A stretch of DNA of 64,000 bases. Source: Rhizobium croatiense (lineage in GTDB: Bacteria; Pseudomonadota; Alphaproteobacteria; Rhizobiales; Rhizobiaceae). The stretch is taken from NCBI RefSeq assembly GCF_019793465.1, contig NZ_JAILYJ010000002.1, forward strand, positions 310,001-374,000. The letters are read 5' to 3'. A program made the position numbers and the translations under genes. Shown here one piece after another: positions 16,544 through 25,927 of the stretch (the stretch's first letter is position 1; each line of letters opens with the position of its first letter). The notes beneath the pieces are model-generated. The model searched no databases. It had not been told where the DNA came from and saw only the letters and a list, made by a program, of their open reading frames with translations.

Positions 16544-17428
16544 ATGGAACAACAAGCAGCCGACGTCCTTCTTGCCACCCAGACGGCGCTCAGCCAGGCA
16601 AGCGCGCTCGCAGTCCAGTATTCCTTTTCCATCCTCGGAGCGGTGATCCTGCTCGTCGTTGGCTGGACGCTGGCCGGCTTCGTCAGCCGCTGGGCCTATG
16701 AAGGCCTGTCGCGCATCCATGGCATCGACGAGACATTGGCGCGCTTCTTCACCAATGTCATCCGCTATGCACTGCTGATCCTGGTGTTCATCACCGTGCT
16801 CGGCCAATTCGGCGTCCAGACCGCCTCGATCATCGCCGCCCTCGGCGCAGCCGGCCTGGCGATCGGGCTGGCGCTGCAAGGGACACTGCAGAATATTGCG
16901 GCCGGCATCATGCTGCTGATCCTCAGACCGTTCCGCGTCGGCGAATATATCGAGACCAGCAGCGTGGCCGGCACGGTGCGCGAGATCGGGTTGTTTGCGA
17001 CAGAACTCAGGACCGGCGACGGGCTCTATCGGCTGGCACCGAATTCGACGCTCTGGAACACGCCGATTACCAACTTCAGCCGCGAACCGACGCGGCAGAA
17101 CGACCTGAAGGTCAGCATTTCTCGTGAGGACGATCTTGATTTGGCGATGGAGACGTTGATGGGCATTGCCAAAGGCAGTCCCAGGGTGCTGCCGTCACCG
17201 GCACCGAGCGTTTTCATCGACAGCCTCGGTGACAGCACAATATCGGTGACGCTGCGCTACTGGGCAAAGACCGCTGACTGGTGGCAGGTCAGCCGTGACA
17301 TGGTGAAGCGGGTAAAACTTGCCTTCGACGAAAAGGACGATCCGGCCGCTTTGCGGGACGATTCAAACTCCGCGCCGGGAAAGAGGTCCAACGGCACCGC
17401 GACGGCCGAAAAGCCGACGCGACAGTGA
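16544..17428 (+). CDS. MscS-family mechanosensitive ion channel
   Basis: A 294-residue small-conductance mechanosensitive channel. Three membrane helices lie at about residues 27-49, 70-90 and 93-127; the last is the Gly/Ala-rich pore helix (AALGAAGLAIGLALQG) followed by the conserved LRPFRVGEYIE of the cytoplasmic beta domain. It forms an inner-membrane heptamer that releases solutes on hypo-osmotic shock. Start ATG 16544 is preferred; an in-frame extension overlapping the previous gene has no homology features. It is convergent with the SOD gene. Confidence 0.93.
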   Translation: MEQQAADVLLATQTALSQASALAVQYSFSILGAVILLVVGWTLAGFVSRWAYEGLSRIHGIDETLARFFTNVIRYALLILVFITVLGQFGVQTASIIAALGAAGLAIGLALQGTLQNIAAGIMLLILRPFRVGEYIETSSVAGTVREIGLFATELRTGDGLYRLAPNSTLWNTPITNFSREPTRQNDLKVSISREDDLDLAMETLMGIAKGSPRVLPSPAPSVFIDSLGDSTISVTLRYWAKTADWWQVSRDMVKRVKLAFDEKDDPAALRDDSNSAPGKRSNGTATAEKPTRQ

Positions 17429-17457
17429 AACATTGCTGCGCGGGGGCGGTCGTCGGC

Positions 17458-17973
17458 CTATTGAACGACGCCGCAGGCAAGTCTCTCCCCGGCGTCACCG
17501 GAAGGCTGGCTGCGATAATCGTCCGAATTGGCATGCACCATCAATGCGCGGCCGCGGATGCCATCCTTCTTGCCGTCAAGCGTGACCATGCCGTCGAATA
17601 TCTGGGCTCTCAACACGCCGTCCTGTCCGACATATTGATTGGGCATATCGCCGGCATGAGGTCCCTTGGCCGCCAGAATCCCGTGCTCGGCCGTGCTCGG
17701 GTTGAAATGGCCGCCTGCCGACTCGTGATGGGTTGTCGCATCGCAGCGGCCGGTCTCGTGAACATGAAAGGCCACCCATTTATTCGCCGGCAGTCCCGAT
17801 ATCTCCACTTCGATCAGGACGCCGCCATTGGCGGCGGCGGTCAGCTGGGCGCGGCCGGTTTCCTTGCCGTCCTTGCCGACGAAATTGGCAACCGCCGTCT
17901 GCTTGTCCTGAGCGCCTGCCGGCAGGGCAATCGCAAGCAGGCTCACGGCGGCGATGATGCGCATGGCTTTCAT
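17458..17973 (-). CDS. sodC: periplasmic Cu/Zn superoxide dismutase
   Basis: A 171-residue precursor with signal peptide (about residues 1-21, ending PAGAQ). All metal ligands are present: His70, His72 and His147 for copper, His89 bridging, and His97, His106 and Asp109 for zinc. Cys77 and Cys167 can form the structural disulfide. It converts periplasmic superoxide to peroxide. Start ATG 17973 is chosen because it puts the signal peptide first and GGAGA precedes it. The end is convergent with mscS, 29 bp apart. Confidence 0.94.
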   Translation of the reverse strand: MKAMRIIAAVSLLAIALPAGAQDKQTAVANFVGKDGKETGRAQLTAAANGGVLIEVEISGLPANKWVAFHVHETGRCDATTHHESAGGHFNPSTAEHGILAAKGPHAGDMPNQYVGQDGVLRAQIFDGMVTLDGKKDGIRGRALMVHANSDDYRSQPSGDAGERLACGVVQ

Positions 17974-18047
17974 GGAGATCTCCTTCCCTCCGGTTGTCCT
18001 TCTGAACGTGTCAACCCGGAAGGTGTTCCTCTGCGGACCATCCAACG

Positions 18048-18072
18048 AAAAAGCCGGCCAACGGGCCGGCTT
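18048..18072 (-). terminator. rho-independent terminator of the EF-hand gene
   Basis: On the reverse strand, AAGCCGGCCCGTTGGCCGGCTT forms a GC-rich stem followed immediately by TTTCG. It lies 25 bp after the stop at 18097. Confidence 0.75.
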
Positions 18073-18096
18073 GCAGATCGCCTGGACCTAGAGCCG

Positions 18097-18438
18097 TCAG
18101 GCGACGGCGTCAAAATCGAACTGGCCGTAGGTGTTGCGGTAAAGATCGTCGGATTGATCGCCGGTCGTCGGCGCGGTCTGCTGCAATGGATAGGAAACGG
18201 CGATGCTGCTCGTCGTGGCTGTGTCGCGCGTGTCCATCATCAACGCAATCAGGCTGCCGGAAAATTTCGGTTGCGTGTCGCTGGCCGTGTCGTCTTCCAG
18301 CAGTTGCTTGATGATACCGGGCTTCTCTTCGGCGGCACGTTCGCCGCGGCTGAGCACGCCGTCACCATTGGAATCGAGCCGCGAAAGTGTCGCAAGATAT
18401 GCATATGAAGTATCTGAAACGGATGTGGTACGGGTCAT
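18097..18438 (-). CDS. small EF-hand-like protein, unknown function
   Basis: A 113-residue protein with a single canonical EF-hand loop, DSNGDGVLSRGE at residues 22-33, preceded by a helix (YAYLATLSRL). The C-terminal half is Ser/Thr/Asp-rich and has no recognised domain. There is no signal peptide, although related single-EF-hand rhizobial proteins may be secreted by non-Sec routes. GGAGG lies 7 nt upstream of ATG 18438. A clean terminator follows. Calcium binding is a prediction from the loop alone. Confidence 0.75.
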   Translation of the reverse strand: MTRTTSVSDTSYAYLATLSRLDSNGDGVLSRGERAAEEKPGIIKQLLEDDTASDTQPKFSGSLIALMMDTRDTATTSSIAVSYPLQQTAPTTGDQSDDLYRNTYGQFDFDAVA

Positions 18439-19018
18439 ACAAACCTCCATTCACCGCCTTTTGCCGGTGGTGTTTGTACGCAATACGAGAGCGGAAAATA
18501 ACGAGTGACTCGGTGGTTAAACTGATTTGCGCAGTGCGTCAATAAGTTGTTAACTTCTCATTAATAAAGATTGACGGGCATTAACGGATGACTGTCAGAT
18601 CGGCCCTTTGTCGCCAGCCTCCCTGATATTTCAGCGGTTTTTAATTGTAAAAACACGGGTTCGGATCGCGCGTGCGCCTGCTGCACTGCAACCGAATATT
18701 AATCCGGCGAAGGCGTCGAGACCGCCGCCCAGCTGGCGCTGCTCGAATGCGAGGAATCGACGAGGTCCAAGTCTATCACATCAGCCCGCCGCGCCCCGCT
18801 CGCGATGTGCCGCACCTTCTCTCCATGCCGCCGGCGAGCGACGGTGCGACAGACTTCTCCTGAGGTCAGCGCCGAACTCCTCATGATTGCGACTCGCCTG
18901 GCAAGCCGCTACAAAACTCGCTCCGTATTCTGCAGCTCTTCGTAGCCGCGCCGCTTCCCGGAAGCCTCGCTTTCGGCCGGTGCGCTATGGACGATTTTCC
19001 CCAATAACAGGTGGCGCA
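18439..19018. other. intergenic region without recognised gene
   Basis: About 580 bp. The left part (to about 18590) is AT-rich and likely holds the promoter of the EF-hand gene. Short open frames on both strands at 18600-18890 lack ribosome sites and recognisable sequence. No repeat or RNA gene was recognised. Confidence 0.4.
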
Positions 19019-19663
19019 ATGTTCAAGGCCGAAGCCTTCTCCCCTCATGAGATGCTCGCTGCGTCGCTGATTGCGCATGCGGCCGAAGGCGACGACGGTT
19101 CACACGATCTCGCCCATATCCTGCGCGTCTTCAGAAACGCCATGCGCATCCACGCGGGCGAAGGTGGAGACGGACGCATCCTCGCCGCTGCCGTGCTTCT
19201 GCACGATTGCGTCGCGGTCGAAAAGAATTCCCCATTGCGGGCCAAAGCATCGGCGTTGGCGGCAGAAAAAGCGTCGGCAATCTTGGCCGAACTCGGCTGG
19301 AGCGCGGCGGATATCGGCGCCGTGGCGCATGCCGTCACCGCTCACAGTTTCTCCGCCGGGGTGACGCCTCGGACGATCGAGGCGAAGATCCTGCAGGATG
19401 CCGACCGGCTGGACGCGATCGGCATGGTTGGCGTCGCACGCTGCTTCTATATCGGCGGACGGATGGGATCCGGGCTCTATGATCCGTTCGACCCGGCGGC
19501 ATCGAACCGTCCCCTCGATGACAAGCGTTATGCCATTGACCATTTCCAGACGAAGCTGTTCAAACTGGCGGAAGGGTTCCAGACCGAGACCGGCCGCCGG
19601 CTGGCAGCTGCTCGTGACCAAAGTCTGCGTGATTTTCTCTCGGCATTCATGGACGAAATTTAG
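19019..19663 (+). CDS. HD-domain phosphohydrolase (YedJ-like)
   Basis: A 214-residue HD-superfamily protein. Metal-binding residues are visible in HDLAHILRV, in the HD pair of LLHDCVAVEKN (about residue 63) and in LQDADRLDAIG (about residue 126). It matches the YedJ-like metal-dependent phosphohydrolases of unknown substrate. Start ATG 19019 is preceded by AGGTGG; the frame extends upstream without homology. The MOSC gene follows 9 bp later, so the two are probably one operon. Confidence 0.88.
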   Translation: MFKAEAFSPHEMLAASLIAHAAEGDDGSHDLAHILRVFRNAMRIHAGEGGDGRILAAAVLLHDCVAVEKNSPLRAKASALAAEKASAILAELGWSAADIGAVAHAVTAHSFSAGVTPRTIEAKILQDADRLDAIGMVGVARCFYIGGRMGSGLYDPFDPAASNRPLDDKRYAIDHFQTKLFKLAEGFQTETGRRLAAARDQSLRDFLSAFMDEI

Positions 19664-19672
19664 GAGAACGGC

Positions 19673-20530
19673 ATGCGTGTCAGCGACCTCTTCATCTACC
19701 CGCTCAAGAGCGCTCGCGCCATTGCGCTGCCCGCCGCCGATATTGACGCCTATGGGCTTCCCGGCGACCGGCGGGCGATGATCACCGACCCGCAGGGCCA
19801 CTTCATCACCCAGCGCGAACTGCCGGACCTCGCGCGCATCGAAGTGCGGCCAGAGGCCGGCGCCTTCCGGCTGCTGATGCAGGGCAAGCCTGAGATATCG
19901 GTGCCGCCGCCCCGGCCTGAAAGCCGCATGGATGTGAGCGTGTGGAAATCGACCGTCAGCGCCGCCGTCGCCGATGCAGGGAGCAACCGCCAACTGTCCG
20001 AATGGCTCGGCCGCGAAGTGCGGCTGGTGTTTTTCGACGGGCAGGCACAGCGGACGGCGAATGCCGAATGGGCCGGCGAAGGCACGCCGGTGAGCTTTAC
20101 CGACGGCTACCAGATCCTGGTGACGACGACCGGCTCGCTGCAGGCACTGAACGACGATCTCGCCGCCCATGGCGAAGGGAGAGTCGGCATGGAGCGCTTC
20201 CGACCGAATATCGTCATCGATACCGACGAAGCCTGGCCGGAGGATCGCTGGGCGGCGATCGAGATCGCCGGCATCCGCTTCGATCTCGTCAAGCCCTGCT
20301 CGCGCTGCATCATGACGACGCAGGACCAGCTGACCGGGTCACGCGAAGTGGCAAACCCGATGCCGGCCATGGGCCGCATCCGCATGTCGGCCGACCGCCG
20401 CGTGCCCGGCCCGCTGTTCGGCTGGAACGTCACGCCGCGCGGCAGCGGCAGGATCATGATCGGCGATACGGTGAAGATCATCGCGGAGAGGCCGGAGGGC
20501 TGGGCCTTGAAGGTTCGTGCCCGCGGATAG
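19673..20530 (+). CDS. MOSC-domain molybdenum-cofactor protein
   Basis: A 285-residue protein with an N-terminal MOSC beta-barrel (about residues 1-110) and a C-terminal MOSC domain. It resembles YcbX/mARC proteins, whose molybdenum cofactor reduces N-hydroxylated compounds. The likely Mo-ligand Cys is in VKPCSRCIMTTQD. There is no C-terminal ferredoxin domain, unlike E. coli YcbX, so electrons must come from a separate partner. GGAGAACGGC precedes the ATG. It is co-oriented with and 9 bp from the HD gene. Confidence 0.88.
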   Translation: MRVSDLFIYPLKSARAIALPAADIDAYGLPGDRRAMITDPQGHFITQRELPDLARIEVRPEAGAFRLLMQGKPEISVPPPRPESRMDVSVWKSTVSAAVADAGSNRQLSEWLGREVRLVFFDGQAQRTANAEWAGEGTPVSFTDGYQILVTTTGSLQALNDDLAAHGEGRVGMERFRPNIVIDTDEAWPEDRWAAIEIAGIRFDLVKPCSRCIMTTQDQLTGSREVANPMPAMGRIRMSADRRVPGPLFGWNVTPRGSGRIMIGDTVKIIAERPEGWALKVRARG

Positions 20531-20645
20531 GTCGAATTGGGGAAGGCTAGTTGAACGGCGCTTTCTTCCGAAAACGCTGCAACATTCTCCCCCTTCCTGT
20601 GACAGGCACAGGAATGAGGGAGCCTTGGGGCAGATTCACCGCCTC

Positions 20646-21641
20646 TCATGCATGCCCGAGTGCAGCATCGATCTCCGCCATGACAGCGGCCGATAACGGC
20701 CCCTTCTCCAGCGCGCCGGCATTTTCCTCGACCTGAGCGACGGTGCGGAAACCCGGAATGGGGAAGGTGCGCGGCGACCTTGCCCAGAGCCAGGCGAGCG
20801 CCCCCTGCGTCAGCGTGCGGCCGCCTGATTTGAGAAGGTCGCGGACGGCATCAAGCCTTGCGGCAAATTCCGGGGCCATGCGGCCGTCCTTGAAGTAAAC
20901 CATCCATTCGAGCGCTGCGCCGCGGACATCCTTGGCGCCGACCGCCTTGTCGGCGGTGAACTTGCCGGTCAACAGGCCCATGGCCAGCGGACCGCGATTG
21001 ATCGAGATCAGGCCTTTCTGCTCGACCACGGCGATCATCTCCGGCACCGGCTCGAAGACATTCATCGTATGCTGGATCGAGACAAAGCCCTTGCGCCCGG
21101 CATGGCGGGCGGCGCGATCGGGATGATCGGTGCTCCAGCCGAAGGCATCGATCTTGCCTTCGGCACGCAGCGCCTCCAGCGTATCGAAGACGGCATCCGA
21201 TTGCTCCAGCGGAAAATCATTGATGTGGAATTGCAGGAGATCGAGGCGGTCGCGCTTGTGACGGCGCAGCGATGTCTCGACGGAGCGGCGGATGAACGCC
21301 TCATCGGCAAAGGCGCCGGTTGCCTGCTTCGTTTCCGGATCCGTGGCAAAGCCGAATTTGGTGGCGACGATGATGTCGTCGCGATTGCCGATCGCCCGGC
21401 CGAGCACCTCCTCCGAATGGCCGGCGCCGTAATTCGAGGCGGTGTCGAAGAAGCGGATGCCGAGGGCGATGGCGCGATGAATTCCTTCCACCGATTCGTC
21501 GTCATCGACCTCACCCCAGCCAAGCGGCGTGTCGCCGGCGAAGAAAGGACCTCCGATCGCCCAGCATCCCATGCCGAGGCGCGGAATTTCGCGGCCGTTC
21601 CAGAGCGTGATGGTCGTCGGTGATGCGGTCTTGGTCAGCAT
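20646..21641 (-). CDS. aldo/keto reductase
   Basis: A 331-residue NADPH-dependent aldo/keto reductase with an intact catalytic tetrad: Asp66 and Tyr71 (FDTASNYGAGHSEEVLG), Lys95 (ATKFGFAT) and His in LLQFHINDFPL (about residue 133). The C-terminal cofactor segment IPGFRTVAQVEENAGAL is present. Physiological substrate is unknown. The start is ATG 21641 with GGAGGAAC upstream. It is transcribed leftward, downstream of recO, with a 100-bp gap. Confidence 0.9.
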   Translation of the reverse strand: MLTKTASPTTITLWNGREIPRLGMGCWAIGGPFFAGDTPLGWGEVDDDESVEGIHRAIALGIRFFDTASNYGAGHSEEVLGRAIGNRDDIIVATKFGFATDPETKQATGAFADEAFIRRSVETSLRRHKRDRLDLLQFHINDFPLEQSDAVFDTLEALRAEGKIDAFGWSTDHPDRAARHAGRKGFVSIQHTMNVFEPVPEMIAVVEQKGLISINRGPLAMGLLTGKFTADKAVGAKDVRGAALEWMVYFKDGRMAPEFAARLDAVRDLLKSGGRTLTQGALAWLWARSPRTFPIPGFRTVAQVEENAGALEKGPLSAAVMAEIDAALGHA

Positions 21642-21742
21642 GAAGTTCCTCCGTGGTTGGCAGCCCTTCAAGACATAGGAAGAGCTCCCAGGCGGGTAAA
21701 CCGCCAAATCCGGAGGATGTTTTGCAGCAGTAAAAAACGAGG

Positions 21743-22513
21743 TCAGGCGGAGACGCCGTTTGGACCGGAAAGCGTCCGCAAGGCTGGATTGAGCGCCTTG
21801 AGTGCGGCCTGGACGAAGCCGTCACGCGCCGCCGCAGCCTCCATGCCGCGCGGCTCGTAGACATGGCGATGCAGGAAGAATCCCGTCAGACGGAATGCCG
21901 CTGCCAGGCTATCGAAGTCCGCCGCGTGATTGCCTTCGGCGCCGAGGAAGGGCGGCAGGAGCAGCATCTTGTCCGCCCACGGCGCACCGGCGCTGCGGCT
22001 GACGGCGCGGCCGGATCTCGGCGAGACATAGGCGAGATCGGAACGAGCGCCGGTCGCCGCGCACTCGGCAAGATCGAGACCGAAGCCGAGATCGTTCAGC
22101 ACCGCCAGCTCGAAACGCACGAAGAGTTCGCCGGCGTCTGCAGGATTGTGCAGATGATCGAGGATGACCTCCAACGCGTCGAAAAGGTGCGGATGCGGGT
22201 CGCGCTCCGGCAACAGCCGCAGCAGCGCGCCCATCGCCTGGACGCCGTAGACGGCGGTCGCCGTCTCCATGAGGCGCGCGGCGCGCAGCGTCACCGGCTC
22301 GACGCGGAATTCGCCGAGATGTTCGTCGAGCCGGGCGCGCCAGATAACCTCCACCGCATTGCCCGGCTGCAGCACCGGCTGCATGGCGCGAGAGCGGCCG
22401 GAACGCACCAGGCCGAGATGGCGGCCGCGATCACGCGTCATCACCTCGGCGATGACGCTCGTCTCACCGTGGCGCTTGACGCCCAGAATGATCGCGTGGT
22501 CCTGCCACTGCAT
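21743..22513 (-). CDS. recO: DNA repair protein RecO
   Basis: A 256-residue RecO. The N-terminal OB fold begins [19 protein letters not shown], followed by a helical domain. Rhizobial RecO proteins often lack the complete four-Cys zinc finger, and only scattered Cys are seen here. RecO loads RecA onto SSB-coated gaps together with RecR. It lies between the aldo/keto reductase and the receiver gene; in related genomes it follows era, but here a Crp/Fnr regulator and a receiver gene intervene. Confidence 0.93.
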   Translation of the reverse strand: MQWQDHAIILGVKRHGETSVIAEVMTRDRGRHLGLVRSGRSRAMQPVLQPGNAVEVIWRARLDEHLGEFRVEPVTLRAARLMETATAVYGVQAMGALLRLLPERDPHPHLFDALEVILDHLHNPADAGELFVRFELAVLNDLGFGLDLAECAATGARSDLAYVSPRSGRAVSRSAGAPWADKMLLLPPFLGAEGNHAADFDSLAAAFRLTGFFLHRHVYEPRGMEAAAARDGFVQAALKALNPALRTLSGPNGVSA

Positions 22514-22550
22514 CGAAAGAAGTCCCTGCGGCTGACGATTCCATCCTACC

Positions 22551-22612
22551 GCATAATTCCCGCCATCGAAATCGAATTAGGGAATTATGCAGTAATTCAA
22601 AGCGTTACAGCG
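22551..22612. repeat. dispersed palindrome, family 2 copy 1
   Basis: GCATAATTCCC...GGGAATTATGC arms, then a conserved tail AATTCAAAGCGTTACAGCG. The second copy is at 26726-26788 in the same order. It sits upstream of recO. Confidence 0.7.
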
Positions 22613-22633
22613 TGATTTCGGCGTCTGGCCGGG

Positions 22634-22996
22634 TCATGCCGCGGCCGGAAGAAGCCTCTGCAGGAATTCGCGCATCGCCTTCTCGTCGAAAGGCTTCACC
22701 AGAAGCGGTATATGCTGCAGGTCGGGCGGGAAATCGCGTATATCGGAATAGCCGCTGACGAAGCCGAAGGGGATGCCGACATCGAGAAGATGGCGGGCAA
22801 ATCCGAAGCTCATGCCCTCGCCGAGATTGATGTCGAGAAGGGCGAAATCATAGCTTTCCGCAGCAATCGCCGCCCTCGCCTGTTCCAGGCTGCCGACGAT
22901 GTCGATGCCGTCGACACCGGCCAGACGCAGAATATCCTCCGCCTCCATGGCGATGATCAGACTGTCCTCAAGAACCAGAACACGGTTTGCGCTCAT
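22634..22996 (-). CDS. stand-alone response-regulator receiver domain
   Basis: A 120-residue single receiver domain. Acidic pair Glu10-Asp11, phospho-acceptor Asp55 (FALLDINLGEG) and Lys101 (LLVKPFDE) are all present; no output domain follows. Start ATG 22996 is used; the frame extends to 23119 but the extension is not conserved-looking. Such proteins act by phospho-relay or protein contact. No kinase gene is adjacent, so the partner is encoded elsewhere. Confidence 0.85.
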   Translation of the reverse strand: MSANRVLVLEDSLIIAMEAEDILRLAGVDGIDIVGSLEQARAAIAAESYDFALLDINLGEGMSFGFARHLLDVGIPFGFVSGYSDIRDFPPDLQHIPLLVKPFDEKAMREFLQRLLPAAA

Positions 22997-23354
22997 GATT
23001 CCATGCCCCTCGTCGAGCGCCCGTCGCAGCGCCCCGGCCGTTTCGCCAACATCATTGCCCTCCGGTGCCCCGCATGGCACGCTATCGGTGAATTCCGCCA
23101 CCACTTCTGAATAAACCATTTTTCTGTCCGGCCAATAAGAATCAAATCGGAGGAAAGACGAGGGCCGACCTTATTTTGCCAGATGCTAATGCGCATTTAA
23201 AAAAGACATAGACAGGCCGGCTGTGCGTTTCCGCACGCCGCATCTGTCGGATAGCCGCGGCGCGCAACCCAACCTTCAGCTCACACCTCGCGCTTCAGGT
23301 CTTTTTCGCCTATGTCGCTATCGCAAGACGCTGCCCGCTCTTGCGCGCCATGCT

Positions 23355-24107
23355 TCAGATGAAGGGGCGCTTGCCCTCTCCAAGCCCATCCCAGCCGGCA
23401 ATCGCCATCAGTTCCTCACCGTTCAGCACCTCGCAACCGCGCTCCTGCCAGCGGATCAATCCCCGTTCGCTGAGTTTCTTCAAAGTCTTGTTGGTATGAA
23501 CGATGGAAAGACCGAGGGTGTCGGCGATGTGCTGCTGGGTGATGGGGATGAACTTGCGGCCGTTGAAAAGATCGAGCTTCCTGCCGCGCTCAAACAGGAA
23601 CGCGAGCAGATAGGCCGCTCTTTCCAGTGCTGTGCGGCGGCCGATGCTGAGGAGATGTTCATCCAATATCCGCTCCTCGCGCGCGGCGATCCAGGTAATG
23701 TCGAAGGCGAGCGAGGGGTGCTTGTTATAAAGCGTCATCAGCCTGTCGCGCTCGAAGACGCAGAGGGAAACCGGCGAAAGCGCTTCGATGGAATGCTGCA
23801 TCTCGCCGGCAATCGTTCCCTGCAGGCCGATCAGGTCACCCGGCATGATGTAATTCAGGATCTGGCGGCGGCCGTCTTCCAGCATCTTGTAGCGGAAGCC
23901 CCAACCGGAAAGCACGGTGAACAGATGGGCGCTATGGGCGCCCTCGACGAGGATGGTCGAGCCGGCATCGACGGCGAGTTCGCCACGCTTGAAGCGGGAA
24001 ACGAATTCCAGCTCGTCGCGGCTGAACTCCCTGAAATGCGGCAGGGGCCGCAAGGGACACAGCTGGCAAGGGGTCTTGAAGGAATGGATGGGTCTCGACG
24101 TTGCCAT
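23355..24107 (-). CDS. Crp/Fnr-family transcriptional regulator
   Basis: A 250-residue Crp/Fnr regulator: cyclic-nucleotide-binding-like domain (about residues 30-150) with a long dimer helix, then a winged helix-turn-helix (about 175-225; ITQQHIADTLGLSIVHTNKT). The N-terminus has CQLC (Cys14, Cys17) but not the full four-Cys set of oxygen-sensing Fnr, so an Fe-S cluster is uncertain. Start ATG 24107 follows GGGAG. It lies just downstream of era on the same strand, 151 bp away. Signal and targets cannot be read from sequence. Confidence 0.87.
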   Translation of the reverse strand: MATSRPIHSFKTPCQLCPLRPLPHFREFSRDELEFVSRFKRGELAVDAGSTILVEGAHSAHLFTVLSGWGFRYKMLEDGRRQILNYIMPGDLIGLQGTIAGEMQHSIEALSPVSLCVFERDRLMTLYNKHPSLAFDITWIAAREERILDEHLLSIGRRTALERAAYLLAFLFERGRKLDLFNGRKFIPITQQHIADTLGLSIVHTNKTLKKLSERGLIRWQERGCEVLNGEELMAIAGWDGLGEGKRPFI

Positions 24108-24258
24108 GCCTGCTCCCGCGGTCTTGCAAACCGGCGGCCCCTCATCGACGCACCGTCGAGCAGGGAATGCGCAAAGCCATGAATTCGTTCCGCAACGAAG
24201 CGGTTTTTTTCCAAGGAAACAAGGGACTGGCGTCTGCCCGATAAAATCCTTGCCACCG

Positions 24259-25200
24259 CTATTTCGGAAAATCGAGACCCATTTCACGGAACCGCTCGGG
24301 ATCGTCGCCCCAATTCTCGCGGACCTTGACGAACAGGAAGAGGTGAACCTGCTGTTCGAGAATCTCCGACAGTTCCTTGCGGGACGCCGTCGAGATCGCC
24401 TTGATGGTTTCCCCACCCTTGCCGAGCGCGATCTTCTTCTGGCTGTCGCGCTCGACATAGATCACCTGCTCGATGCGCACCGAGCCGTCCTTGCGCTCTT
24501 CCCACTTCTCCGTTTCGACATGCGAGGAATAGGGAAGCTCTTGGTGCAGCCGCAGAAACAGCTTCTCGCGGGTGATCTCGGCGGCGAGCTGACGCATCGG
24601 CAGATCGGAGATCTGGTCTTCCGGATAGTACCACGGCCCTTCGGGAAGGGTCGCTGCAAGATAGTCCATGACGTCGTCGCAGCCGTAACCGTTTTCGGCC
24701 GAGATCATGAAGGTGCGTTCGAAAGCGATCTTCTCGTTAGCGCTCGCGGCCAGCGCCAGCAGATCCTCGCGGTTGACGCGGTCGATCTTGTTCAGCACCA
24801 GGATCTTCGGCTGCTGGACCTCCTTGAGCCCTTCGAGGATGGCTTCGGCATCGCCGCGCAGGCCGCGCTCGCTGTCGATCAGCAGCATGATCAGATCGGC
24901 ATCCCTCGCACCGCCCCAGGCCGAGGTCACCATGGCGCGGTCGAGCCGGCGGCGCGGCTTGAAGATGCCCGGCGTATCCATGAAGACGATCTGGGCGTTG
25001 TCGTGAATGGCGATGCCGCGCACGATCGCGCGGGTCGTCTGCACCTTGTGGCTGACGATCGAGACCTTGGCGCCGACGAGGCGATTGACCAGCGTCGACT
25101 TGCCGGCATTGGTCGCTCCGATCAGCGCGACGAAGCCCGAATGCGTCGGACCATGGGTTTCTGCAGCAGCTTCAGCCGCGATTTCTTCTTCTTGTGTCAT
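24259..25200 (-). CDS. era: GTPase Era
   Basis: A 313-residue essential GTPase for 16S rRNA maturation and 30S assembly. G1 GATNAGKST is at residues 28-36, G3 DTPG at 75-78 and G4 NKID at 137-140. The C-terminal KH domain contains GKGGETIKAIS. ATG 25200 is 7 bp after the rnc stop; the open frame reaches further upstream but this start matches the family. Part of the lepB-rnc-era operon, inside the cytoplasm at the membrane. Confidence 0.96.
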   Translation of the reverse strand: MTQEEEIAAEAAAETHGPTHSGFVALIGATNAGKSTLVNRLVGAKVSIVSHKVQTTRAIVRGIAIHDNAQIVFMDTPGIFKPRRRLDRAMVTSAWGGARDADLIMLLIDSERGLRGDAEAILEGLKEVQQPKILVLNKIDRVNREDLLALAASANEKIAFERTFMISAENGYGCDDVMDYLAATLPEGPWYYPEDQISDLPMRQLAAEITREKLFLRLHQELPYSSHVETEKWEERKDGSVRIEQVIYVERDSQKKIALGKGGETIKAISTASRKELSEILEQQVHLFLFVKVRENWGDDPERFREMGLDFPK

Positions 25201-25207
25201 TGTCCCG

Positions 25208-25927
25208 TCAATTTCCGGCAGGCGATTGCTGCCAAATGCCTTCGCGCTCGAGCATCTTGGTCGCCGCCACCTGTTCGGCGGCACGCTTCGACCGCTCTAC
25301 GCCGGTTTCCGGCTTTATGCCAGCAACTTCCACCGTCACCTTGAAGCGCGGATCATGATCCGGTCCGCTGCGTTCATCAACCCGGTAGATCGGCGTGACG
25401 CCGAATTTCGCATGCGACCATTCCTGCAGCTCGGTCTTGGCGTCGCGCTTGGCGCCATCGGCCCTGGCCGCCCTGCCCTGCCAATAGCGCAGGATGAAGC
25501 GGCGTGCGACTTCGAGGCCGCCGTCGAGATAGATCGCGGCGATCAGGCTTTCGACGACATCGGCGCGCACGTTCATCATGCGCTTGCCGGTCAGCTTCTT
25601 CACATCGGCGCCAGTGCGGATATAGAGGTGAAGGTTGAGTTCGTCGGCCACCGCAGCGCAGGTTTCGGCGCTGACGAGCTGGTTGAGACGAACCGAGAGC
25701 TCGCCTTCCCCCGCCGTGCCGAAGGTGCGGAACAGGAGCTCGGCGATGCAGAGTCCGAGGACCCTGTCGCCGAGAAACTCCAACCGCTCGTAATTGCCGC
25801 CCTTTTCCGTCCGGGCGCTGGCATGGGTCAGCGCGCGATCCAGTCGTGCCTTTTCAGCGAAGTCATGACCGATCAGGCTTTCAAGCTTTGCGCGGTCCGC
25901 CGCAGAAAGCATCTGCGCCTTGCTCAT
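25208..25927 (-). CDS. rnc: ribonuclease III
   Basis: A 239-residue double-strand-specific endoribonuclease. The signature ERLEFLGDRVLG is at residues 47-58 with catalytic Glu50 and Asp54; a second acidic site lies near residue 126. A double-stranded-RNA-binding domain covers about residues 160-235 (KTELQEWSHAKF onward). It processes rRNA and regulatory RNAs. Its ATG overlaps the lepB stop by 4 nt (ATGA), so translation is coupled. Confidence 0.96.
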   Translation of the reverse strand: MSKAQMLSAADRAKLESLIGHDFAEKARLDRALTHASARTEKGGNYERLEFLGDRVLGLCIAELLFRTFGTAGEGELSVRLNQLVSAETCAAVADELNLHLYIRTGADVKKLTGKRMMNVRADVVESLIAAIYLDGGLEVARRFILRYWQGRAARADGAKRDAKTELQEWSHAKFGVTPIYRVDERSGPDHDPRFKVTVEVAGIKPETGVERSKRAAEQVAATKMLEREGIWQQSPAGN

